Source of the DNA: Bathymodiolus thermophilus thioautotrophic gill symbiont
Lineage (GTDB): Bacteria; Pseudomonadota; Gammaproteobacteria; PS1; Pseudothioglobaceae
Assembly (NCBI RefSeq): GCF_003711265.1
Contig: NZ_CP024634.1
Span: 2,170,001 to 2,234,000 of the forward strand
DNA: 64,000 nucleotides
Direction: 5' to 3'
Made by a program: the position numbers and the translations under genes. The notes beneath the pieces were generated by a model. That model searched no databases. It was given only the letters and a program-made list of their open reading frames with translations, and was not told where the DNA came from. Shown piece after piece: positions 22,182 through 31,800 of the stretch (its first letter is position 1; every line of letters begins with the position of its first letter).

Positions 22182-25100
22182 GTGCAAATAATTAAGTTAC
22201 TGGCTAGCAGCCTATTAGTTTTTTCCCTGAATATAAATTCATCTGCTGAATCTACCACCTTCCAAGAAAAGGCCGTAAAAGAAATTTTCAATAGTGTGAA
22301 GAATCATATAAATACTGATTCTAATACAAACAATATCCCAATAGTGAATAACCCAAGGGTGGAAAAATTTGTCGAAAGACTTTTTAGCGCACCAAGTTTG
22401 TATATAAAGTGGCTTAAAGCTCTTGAAATGTCAATACAATATGACGATGGTTTTTCCTCTGTAAATGCTTTTTTAAACCATAATAAATGTATTTCTTGCA
22501 CTTATGAACAAGTTAGCCAAGTATTTGAAACAAAAAAATCCGAACATTTGGTTTTTTGGGCTGGGCATTATCAAACGAACTTAATAAGCAATAGTGGCAA
22601 TGGCAAAAAATTAGACTTAGTGATAGACAAACATGCTAAAGTTAAATTCAATAAAGTCGTTAATTTTCACTTCCGAATAGATGGCAAGGTTATTTTTGGT
22701 GCAAAATTTAAAAACTACAAGCTCACTTGGGATTATGGCGTCAATATACAGTCCAATGATAGCAAAGGTAGTATTACTTTTTCTGAGGTATTTTTGAATG
22801 GAAAGTATATTGGTCATCAATTTACTGGCAAACTTATTAGGCAGATGAGCACTGAAACTTTTGTAGGTTTTACTACCAGTTCTATAAACAACACCTCAAA
22901 CAGTTTGGAAGAGTCAAGCAATAGCATTAGTCAATACAATAACAGTGGCACTACAAATAATGGTAATGGCAATAACGCCAACAATGGTACTAGTACTAAC
23001 AATAGTACTAGCGCTAACAACAGTGCTGTCGTTACCACTAATATCTTAAATAACACAACCTCAGAATATGGCGATACAGCGAAATTCTCAATAACATTAA
23101 GTTCCAAACCAGTGTCTACACTTGAAAATCATAAAGGTTTTACCGAATTGTCTATTGTTCTTTGGTCTGACGACCCTAGCGAAGGGAGATTTATAGATGA
23201 TGCAGGCAACCTTAAAGATACAATTAGCCTTACTTTTACTGAAGAAAATTGGAGTGTGCCAGTAACAGTTACCGTTTATGGGCAAAATGATAACTTAGGT
23301 GATGGCGATAATCCATACCAGATCAAATTTCAACCAATAACTGGAGGCTCTAACTATGCGGGTCTAGTTATCAATCCTATTAATTTAATCAACCGTGAAG
23401 ATTATGATGATATTGACCCTATGACTGGCAAACCCAGAATGACTATCGGTTTTATTCACTATCCAGCCAAAAAAATTGGCACCCAAATATGGACCACTGA
23501 AAATATGCGTCATTATCCAGACAAGGTTGGCAACGGTTTTTGGAGTAGCACTGATAACAGTGGCGATGAATTCAAGTTTTACAATTGGAATGCGGCTATG
23601 AATGGAGAGACTACAGAGGGCGCTCAAGGCATTTGTGCCATTGGCTGGCATATTCCAACAGATGATGATTGGAAAACATTAGAAGGCTTCTTAGGAATGA
23701 GCAAAGCCATACAAGATCAAGATGGCACCTATCGTGGCACTGATCAAGGTGCTCAACTTTTGACAGATGGCTATAGTGGTTTTAACGCTGAATTACTTGG
23801 TTATCATGCAAATAATTTTGTACAAGACCAAGGTTTGGGTACGCGTTTTATCAGTTCTACCAGTAAAAATAATAATGAATTTATCAGTCGTTATATAGGT
23901 GAACGCCGTTTCTTTGCGCGTTATATCTTGCTTCAACAAAGTTCCTCAGTACTAGAATCTTGGTCGTTTTCTGAAATTGAAGTAATGCTTAATGGGATTA
24001 ATATCGCACTCGGTGCAAAGGCAGTTTTTTCGGGAACGGGGCTTTATATTTTAACAAGTTCTCTTTGGGGGGTTTTTACTTCAAATATTAGTGAAAAGGT
24101 AAACGCTTCAGTATCTAATCATGTCAAAAGTGCTTTGACAGGTTATGATAATGATGATCAGATGGTGTTCGACATGTATTATCCTGATAGAACTGGACAC
24201 TCTAGTTTAACAGATGGCTCGGGAAGAACGGGGCTTAGTTGGGGTAGAACTGATAAAAACCTTATCAACCTGAATGGTAGTAGACGCCTTACAGTGCGAC
24301 CTAACGAGTGGTTGAAAATTGATTTGGGTAAAGAGTATCCAATTGATAGTATTAATATAAGAGAATTTGACATTGGTGCCACCAATCCGCCTTTTGCGGT
24401 TACTCGAAGATTTGAAGCTAACAAAATAGTTATATTTACCTCTCAAGATGATATTAGCTCGCTGACAATGACACAGCTTGGGCTTAATAATTCTGTTGCA
24501 TTAAGAGTGGGGAGCGTTAAAGATGGGGCAAATTCTTCTCAAAATATTCAAATACCTGGTCCTCGATCTGTTTTTCATTATATGCCGAATGCTTCCAAGG
24601 CTGTATGGCGTGGTACTGGAGGAAAGGCAGAGGGCAATCTTGTGCGTTGCGTTAAAGGCGCTAACGATAAAAGTATTTCCGCCCACTCTCCCAAAAGATT
24701 AACCCTTAAGGTTGGCAAACCAATGACGCCAATTGGATTTGGCGATACAGTGACATCAACAACTAGAAACTGGTCTATCACTCCAGCAGTTGGCAATGGC
24801 TTAAGTTTTAATACTGCAACAGGGATTCTATCGGGCACACCGTTAGCCACTCAAGAGACAACTGACTATCAAGTAACAACTGCCGATGACTCAAAAGCAG
24901 TTTCTTCTATTGCTATTACAATTACTGATGGCGCAACAATGGTTAGCAGTATTCATATTGAGGGTGAGCATATTCTCAAAATTGGCGATAATACTCAGTT
25001 GAATGCAATAATTAGTCCTAATTATGCAAGCAATAAAAAGCTCGCTTGGTTGATTATTGGAGATAGTGACAAAGCGAGCATTAGTCAAACAGGAGAGTTA

Positions 25101-28100
25101 ATTGCACTCAAATCGGGTCATATTATGATCGTTGCGACCTCACTTGACAATAGCGCCACTTACGCCACATTTTCTGTCCTTATTACTGCTCAAGAACATA
25201 TTGTGTTTGAGGGTAAAAATTATTTAACAACCTTGTCTAAAAAAACAAGAAGAGTTTGGTTAGATAGAAATTTAGGCGCCTCTGAAGCTTGCACTTCCAC
25301 TGCAGGCACTGCTGCTTGTTATGGCGATTTATATCAATGGGGAAGGGGGACTGATGGGCATCAAATTAGAAATTCAACAATCGTATTGAGCGACATCCAG
25401 GCAACCAGCATTACACCCGATAATGGAAAATTTATTATTAACGCTGGCGATTGGATCGTACCTGAGGTTGATGATTCAGGTAAAAAGCGGCAACTTGCAT
25501 GGGGTAACATTTGCCCATCTGGTTTTAATTTGCCAACACTAAAAGAACTGGCGGCTGAAATGAATGACCATCCATATTTATCAAGTTCTTTAAACTTAAT
25601 GCCATTAAATGGCTTGCGTAACGAAAAAGGTCAGTTGCAATTTGTAGGAATTCAAGGTAATTATTGGACACGGGATACGGGTCTCCCAACGATTACCAGT
25701 GTAAACCCCTCAGAAATAGAAAAACATACTGATATTCCAGGGATAGCGGGTATAGAAAATAACACAGATGTAGGTAGTAAGTTAAATATTAAGTTGGGTT
25801 TCAGTTCAAATATTGCAGGAATAGGCGGTTCAAATGCTGTAAAAGAAGGTGGTTCAAATACCATAGAAGAAGGGGCTAGCTCAAATGCTGTAAAAGAAGG
25901 TGGTTCAAATACCATAGAAGAAGGGGCTAGCTCAAATGCTGTAAAAGAAGGTGGTTCAAATACCATAGAAGAAGGGGCTAGCTCAAATGCTGTAAAAGAA
26001 GGTGGTTCAAATACCATAGAAGAAGGGGCTAGCTCAAATGCTGTAAAAGAAGGTGATTCAATTACTATAGAAGGAGGGATTAGCTCAAATGCTGTAAAAG
26101 GAGACGGTTCAAATGCTACAGAAGGAGGGGGCAGTTCAAGTAATATAGGTACCAATACAAACGACATTGTCAAACCAGACATGAATGCTAACCCAAACGA
26201 CATTGTCAAACCAGACATGGATGCCGATCCAAACGACATTGCCAAACCAAACATGGGTGCTGATCCAAACGACATTGCCAATCTAGACAAAATGAATACT
26301 AGCCCAGTAACGCTACCTACTAACTTGTCTACATACCTTAGTTTTCATAGTGGTAATTACGAATATTTGTCCAATGTACGCACTATGGGTATGGGGGTGC
26401 GTTGCATCAAAGACCTGAAAGATTCGCCTCCTTTTATTAGCCCTAGCGTTAATAACTTAAATGTAGTTGTTGGCGCTACTATTGCACCCATTACATTTAC
26501 CAACATAGGTGGAATGATAACTAAGTGGCGTATCACCCCAGTATTAAAATCTGGTTTATCTTTTAATACAAGAACTGGTACAATTTCAGGCACACCCAAT
26601 AAAGCGATGCCTGCACAGCGTTATCGCATTACTGCTAGTAATGCCTCTGGTGCTGATACAGCTTGGGTGCGCATTACGGTACAAGCTACACCAATATTAA
26701 CGACGGGGATTCAAATACAAGTTCGTCAAGCGACAATGAAAGTCAATAGTAGCATTTATTTAGATACAATTATTAGCCCTAGCAATGCTAGTGACAATAG
26801 CGTTTCATGGTCATCATCAAACACTAATTTAGCAACAGTTAGCAAGACAGGAGTTGTAAACACCCATGCGTACGGTAAGGTAACAATTCTTGCTCGATCT
26901 CATGATAATCCGATTGTTTTTGATGCAATAACGATCACTATTGCAGAATATACTGCCAACAACAAAAGTTATAACCTTATTAGTTCACCTAGAACTGGCA
27001 GGACATGGTTAGACAGAAATCTAGGCGCCAGTCGGGTTTGTATCTCTAGCACAGACATGGCGTGTTACGGTAATTTGTATCAATTTGGGCGTGCCAATGA
27101 TGGACATCAAAAGCGTTCAAATGCTTATTTTGAAAGCACTCAGAGCGATACCGTTAATGCCTACAACAGTGCATTTATCGTTACAGGTAAAGACTGGACA
27201 TCTGCTGATCAATCAGGCAGCTTACGCAAAGCAGATTGGGGCTATGGAAGCAGTAACAATATTTGCCCAGCAGGCTTTCGTGTACCGACTATAGATGAGT
27301 TTAAGGATGAAAAGATAGATTACGATTCGGTTGTTTTTAAAAATTTCTTAAAGTTGCCTATGTCAGGTAAGCGCAATGCTCAGGATGGTATTTTAATAGA
27401 GCCGGGTCGTCATGGTTACTATTGGAGTAACACAACTTCTAGTGACCATCGAACACAAAATTTAAATTTCACAAATAACGCAGTTAGAACGGATAACGCA
27501 TACCGAAACCTAGGCTTTAGTGTACGCTGCATACAAGATTCAAAGTATAAAAACACAAGATACAATCAAGACCCTATGGAAATTTCTGGCATCCGCTATA
27601 AGACAATTAGAATTGGCACTCAAATATGGACAACAGAAAATATGCGTCATAATCCTAAAGGCAGCCTGCTTGGATACTCTTATAAAAACAACCCAAATTA
27701 CGATATCATCAATGGTAAATATTACACTTGGCCTGCTGCCATGAGGAGATCAACTAAAGAAAATGCACAGGGCATTTGTGCATCAGGGTGGCACATCCCA
27801 ACAATCAATGACTGGAAAACTCTAGAAGCATATCTAGGTATGGATAAAGACTCTATAGATAGGCAACAGGCGTGGCGTGGCAACAACCAAGAAGGCACCC
27901 AACTTAAAAAATGGGGCAGTAGTGGGTTTAATGCACTTACAACTGGCGTAATGGCCGAGAGAAACAATACCTTTGATTCTATCTCCCAAGGAGAGCAAAT
28001 TTCTTTTTGGACTTCTAATCGTACTTCCAGCCACTTGGCTTCATACAGGTCGTTAAAAGCTTCGTTACCCACAATCTATCAAGGTACTATTAACTCAAAT

Positions 28101-28679
28101 AAGTTTGCACTTAATGTACGCTGTATAAAAAACCCTCCAGCACCGATGATAATTCAAAATTTTCATTATAAAGTTGTTAAAATTGGTAACCAAGTGTGGA
28201 CAGCGGAAAATATGCGTCATAACGCATCCCATGGGCGTACTTTTTCTAATGGTAACACTGATGATTATGGCAAACTGTATGATTGGGAAGCCGCTATGGA
28301 TGGCTCTAAAGCTGAAGGTGCGCAAGGAATTTGTGCGCTAGGTTGGCACATCCCAACAGATAATGATTGGAAGACACTGGAAGGGCATTTATACATGGAT
28401 AAAAAACAACGAAATACACGATGGGCATGGCGTGGTAGCAATCAAGGTTACCACCTTAAAAAAACAGGCTATAGCGGATTCAATGCACGCATGGCTGGTA
28501 GAGTCCTTGATCATAATTATACACTTAAAGGGAAAGAGGGTTATTTTTGGACTTCTAGTCGTAACAAACTCACACCTCTCTTTAGATCTTTGAAAGATTC
28601 GTTAAATAGAGTTTATAGAGGGGCTGATAATACGGGCACTTATGGGCTTAGTGTGCGTTGTATCAAAGATGCAAATTAA
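22182..28679 (+). CDS. giant secreted FISUMP/discoidin/Ig-like surface protein
   Basis: 2165 residues from a GTG start. GGAG at 22171-22174 is well spaced for GTG 22182 and too close for TTG 22176. A signal peptide ends near SSAES. Order: unique region to about 230; Asn/Thr/Ser linker about 235-290; Calx-beta-like segment about 290-400; FISUMP domain from about 420 (IGTQIWTTENMRH, AQGICAIGWHIPTDDDW) interrupted by a discoidin-like region about 585-790; Ig-like (about 836-916) and Big_2-like (about 920-1003) domains; a second FISUMP-like domain (WLDRNLGAS) split by tandem repeats at about 1216-1370; another Ig/Big_2 pair; and three more FISUMP units to the end. All FISUMP units end near a VRCIK-type motif. 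These are carbohydrate- and protein-binding folds, so adhesion or host contact is inferred. Confidence 0.82.
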   Translation: MQIIKLLASSLLVFSLNINSSAESTTFQEKAVKEIFNSVKNHINTDSNTNNIPIVNNPRVEKFVERLFSAPSLYIKWLKALEMSIQYDDGFSSVNAFLNHNKCISCTYEQVSQVFETKKSEHLVFWAGHYQTNLISNSGNGKKLDLVIDKHAKVKFNKVVNFHFRIDGKVIFGAKFKNYKLTWDYGVNIQSNDSKGSITFSEVFLNGKYIGHQFTGKLIRQMSTETFVGFTTSSINNTSNSLEESSNSISQYNNSGTTNNGNGNNANNGTSTNNSTSANNSAVVTTNILNNTTSEYGDTAKFSITLSSKPVSTLENHKGFTELSIVLWSDDPSEGRFIDDAGNLKDTISLTFTEENWSVPVTVTVYGQNDNLGDGDNPYQIKFQPITGGSNYAGLVINPINLINREDYDDIDPMTGKPRMTIGFIHYPAKKIGTQIWTTENMRHYPDKVGNGFWSSTDNSGDEFKFYNWNAAMNGETTEGAQGICAIGWHIPTDDDWKTLEGFLGMSKAIQDQDGTYRGTDQGAQLLTDGYSGFNAELLGYHANNFVQDQGLGTRFISSTSKNNNEFISRYIGERRFFARYILLQQSSSVLESWSFSEIEVMLNGINIALGAKAVFSGTGLYILTSSLWGVFTSNISEKVNASVSNHVKSALTGYDNDDQMVFDMYYPDRTGHSSLTDGSGRTGLSWGRTDKNLINLNGSRRLTVRPNEWLKIDLGKEYPIDSINIREFDIGATNPPFAVTRRFEANKIVIFTSQDDISSLTMTQLGLNNSVALRVGSVKDGANSSQNIQIPGPRSVFHYMPNASKAVWRGTGGKAEGNLVRCVKGANDKSISAHSPKRLTLKVGKPMTPIGFGDTVTSTTRNWSITPAVGNGLSFNTATGILSGTPLATQETTDYQVTTADDSKAVSSIAITITDGATMVSSIHIEGEHILKIGDNTQLNAIISPNYASNKKLAWLIIGDSDKASISQTGELIALKSGHIMIVATSLDNSATYATFSVLITAQEHIVFEGKNYLTTLSKKTRRVWLDRNLGASEACTSTAGTAACYGDLYQWGRGTDGHQIRNSTIVLSDIQATSITPDNGKFIINAGDWIVPEVDDSGKKRQLAWGNICPSGFNLPTLKELAAEMNDHPYLSSSLNLMPLNGLRNEKGQLQFVGIQGNYWTRDTGLPTITSVNPSEIEKHTDIPGIAGIENNTDVGSKLNIKLGFSSNIAGIGGSNAVKEGGSNTIEEGASSNAVKEGGSNTIEEGASSNAVKEGGSNTIEEGASSNAVKEGGSNTIEEGASSNAVKEGDSITIEGGISSNAVKGDGSNATEGGGSSSNIGTNTNDIVKPDMNANPNDIVKPDMDADPNDIAKPNMGADPNDIANLDKMNTSPVTLPTNLSTYLSFHSGNYEYLSNVRTMGMGVRCIKDLKDSPPFISPSVNNLNVVVGATIAPITFTNIGGMITKWRITPVLKSGLSFNTRTGTISGTPNKAMPAQRYRITASNASGADTAWVRITVQATPILTTGIQIQVRQATMKVNSSIYLDTIISPSNASDNSVSWSSSNTNLATVSKTGVVNTHAYGKVTILARSHDNPIVFDAITITIAEYTANNKSYNLISSPRTGRTWLDRNLGASRVCISSTDMACYGNLYQFGRANDGHQKRSNAYFESTQSDTVNAYNSAFIVTGKDWTSADQSGSLRKADWGYGSSNNICPAGFRVPTIDEFKDEKIDYDSVVFKNFLKLPMSGKRNAQDGILIEPGRHGYYWSNTTSSDHRTQNLNFTNNAVRTDNAYRNLGFSVRCIQDSKYKNTRYNQDPMEISGIRYKTIRIGTQIWTTENMRHNPKGSLLGYSYKNNPNYDIINGKYYTWPAAMRRSTKENAQGICASGWHIPTINDWKTLEAYLGMDKDSIDRQQAWRGNNQEGTQLKKWGSSGFNALTTGVMAERNNTFDSISQGEQISFWTSNRTSSHLASYRSLKASLPTIYQGTINSNKFALNVRCIKNPPAPMIIQNFHYKVVKIGNQVWTAENMRHNASHGRTFSNGNTDDYGKLYDWEAAMDGSKAEGAQGICALGWHIPTDNDWKTLEGHLYMDKKQRNTRWAWRGSNQGYHLKKTGYSGFNARMAGRVLDHNYTLKGKEGYFWTSSRNKLTPLFRSLKDSLNRVYRGADNTGTYGLSVRCIKDAN
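25827..26132 (+). repeat. 51-bp in-frame tandem repeats
   Basis: Four near-identical 51-bp units, encoding 17-residue units containing SSNAVKEGGSNTIEEGA, are followed by two degenerate ones. They start at 25827, 25878, 25929, 25980, 26031 and 26082. They lie inside the second FISUMP-like domain of the 2165-residue protein. Confidence 0.95.
26160..26290 (+). repeat. 36-bp in-frame repeats
   Basis: Three to four units encode NDIVKPDMNANP-type 12-residue repeats, directly after the 51-bp array. They are less regular than that array. Confidence 0.85.
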
Positions 28680-28833
28680 AACACTTTGTTTGTATGGCGA
28701 CAAGATTTTTACGCTTGAGTGGAAAAACTTATGGCATTAATTTGGAATGCCGTTGTATGAAGTACATAAACAATGCCAACCTTAAAATTAGCGTTGTAAT
28801 AGTTAACAATTTAATCATTAATATGGCGAACTT

Positions 28834-31800
28834 ATGAATATATATATTTTGAAAAAAACCTTTTTTCGTGCTTTACTGATAGGCATTGCTTTTATTGCTT
28901 TATCAGCACATGCCACCACTCATTTTATCCCAGGATTTCTATCCAAACAACCAGTCGCTATTCCCAATATTTACTTGATAAATGCAAATAATATCGTTAC
29001 CAAAATAACAGGCAAACTTGGTGGCAGTATGATAGGCGGAAATGGCGTATTTGACTTTACTGCAATCAAATTACAACAAAATTTATTCCTAGCCCAGGCT
29101 ACTGTCGGTGCATATAAAAAAGGTGTTTTTTTTGAAGTAAACAACAACTATATCAAAGCAACTGCCGCCCGCTATTGCCCTCTTGCAGAATGCGTCAATC
29201 GTAATTTAGCGTTAACCGACACCTACAACACCATAGCCAGTAGCCCAACACTTGGTGCATACGGAGTTTTTGATCTTACTTTATCAATAACACATATCAA
29301 CTCTAATCAAAACCCTATGCTTCAGACGGATTTTACATACCCAGAAAAAAGCACCTCTCTTAAAGGGGGTAACGAAGAAGGCAATAAAGAGGGTAATGAA
29401 GATATAAACAGGAATACAACCCAAAATTGCTCTACAGAAGGGTCAACTACAGAAGGGTTAGTTGCAAAATGTCAAAATCACACTTTAGGCCCAACCGTCC
29501 AACAAACAGACATCGGAGACATTTCTATAAATCCTCCACCCCTTACTCTTGGAAAACCTATCTTTACTAGTGATAACGAACTTCTTATCTCTGTCCTCAT
29601 AACCACACAACCGACTCCTTTTCGAGGTTCTCGCTTCATCAATGCAAATCACATTATTACCAAGATAACAGGTAAATTTATTGACAAAGAGACGAACAAT
29701 GGAGGTGGGACGATTGACTTTACTGCAATCAGGTTAAAACGAAATTTATTTTTAGCTCAAGTTGCTGTTGGGGTATATAAAAAAGGGGTCTTTTTTGAAA
29801 TAGAAGACAAAAAAATAAAGGCAAATGCTGCCCGTTATTGCCTTCTTACAGAATGCCAAAATCGCAATCTAGCATTAACTGACAAGTTTGCAAAGCTTGC
29901 AACTCTCAATAATCGCCAAATAACCAATGGATATGGTATCTTCGATCTGATCCTATCAACAACCTATTTTAATGCCAACCAACGCTTTGTCCCAGGCTTT
30001 ATAACCACTCAAGGTGTTACAGTTTCTGATTATACGACGAATAAAAAAAATATCGTTACTAAAATAACAGGCAAACTTGGTGGTAGTGGAATAGATGGAG
30101 ATGATAAAGTTGACTTTACTGCAATAAAATTAGACAACAAATCATTTTTGGCTCAAACTATTACGGCTTACCATAAAAAAGGTGTCTTTTTTGAAATGGA
30201 AGGCAACAAGATAAAGGTAACTGCCGCCCGTTATTGTGCACTCACAATTTGTCAAGACCGCAATGTGACTTTAACTGATGCTCATGTAGCCATAGCTAGC
30301 AGTCAGATTACTCTTGGATACGGCGTTTTTGATCTTGTTTTATTAATAAAGCGCCTTACTGCCGACCAACGCTTTATCCCAGACTTTGTAACCACTCAAG
30401 GTATTGTGGTTCCTAATTATGTGGCAAATAAAAGCAATATCATTACCAAAATAACAGGCAAATTTGGCGGTAGTGGCATGAGTGGAGGTGATGGCAACTT
30501 TACCGCAATAAAATTAGACGGCAAATCATTTTTGGCTCAAACTGTCATGGCTGGCCATAAAAAAGGTGTCTTTTTTGAAATGGAAAATAACAAAATAAAG
30601 GTAATTGCCGCCCGTTATTGCGCTCTCACAGTTTGTCAAAACCGTGATGTGGCTTTAACGGATACCCATGCAACGATAGCCAGTAGTAAAACTGTTGGTG
30701 AATACGGAATTTTTGATCTTATTTTATCAATAAAGCACCTTGGTGCCGACCAATATCTTATTCCAGACTTTGTAACCACTCAAGGTATTGTAGTTCCTAG
30801 TTATGCAGCAAATAGAAGCAATGTCATTACCAAAATAACAGGAAAATTTGGTGGTAGTGGGATAAATGGAGATGATAAAGTTGACTTTACTGCAATAAAA
30901 TTAGACAACAAATCATTTTTGGCTCAAACTGTTACGGCTAACCATAAAAAAGGTGTCTTTTTTGAAATAGAGGGCAACAAGATAAAGGTAACTGCCGCCC
31001 GTTATTGTGCACTCACAATTTGTCAAGACCGCAATGTGGCTTTAACGGATACTCATGTAGCCATAGCCGATGGTCGGATTGCTAGTGGATACGGCATTTT
31101 TGATCTTATTTTATCGATAAAGCATTTTAATGCCGACCAACACTTTATCCCAGATTTTGTAACCACTCAAGGTATTGTGATCCCTAATTATGTTGCAAAT
31201 AAAAACGCTGTCATTACCGAGATAACAGGCAAATTTGGCGGCAGCGGAATGAGCGGAAGTGATGGTATCGACTTTATTGCAATAGAATTAGACGATAAGT
31301 CATTTTTAGCTCAAACCATTACGGCTAACCATAAAAAAGGGGTATTTTTTGAAATAGAGGACAATAAGGTAAGGGTAACTGCCGTCCGTTATTGCATACT
31401 CACAGTTTGTCAAGACCGCAATGTGGCTTTAACGGATACCTATACAACGATAGCCAGTAGTAAAACTGTTGGTGAATACGGCATTTTTGATCTAATTTTA
31501 ACAATCACATATCTTAAATCTAATGAACGATTTACTCCAAGCCTTATAACCACACAAGGTGTTGTTATTCCTGACACCCATTTGATTAATGTAAACCAAG
31601 TAATAACTAAAATAACAGGCAAATTTTCTGACGATTCAACAGGTGGTGCCATTGACTTTACTGCAATAAAACTAGGCAATCAATCATTTTTGGCTCAAAT
31701 TGTTACGGCTAACCATAAAAAAGGTGTCTTTTTTAAAATAGAGGGCAACAAGATAAAGGCAACTGCTGCCCGCTCTTGTTCTTTCACAGTTTGTCTAAAT

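Noticed and set aside
25827-26290. Tandem repeats that could be mistaken for a CRISPR array
   Set aside because: Units are in-frame multiples of 3 (51 and 36 bp), contiguous without spacers, and inside a large coding frame.
25661-26290. 209-codon antisense open frame over the repeat tract
   Set aside because: It is a shadow of the in-frame repeats, with a product that merely mirrors them and no ribosome site.
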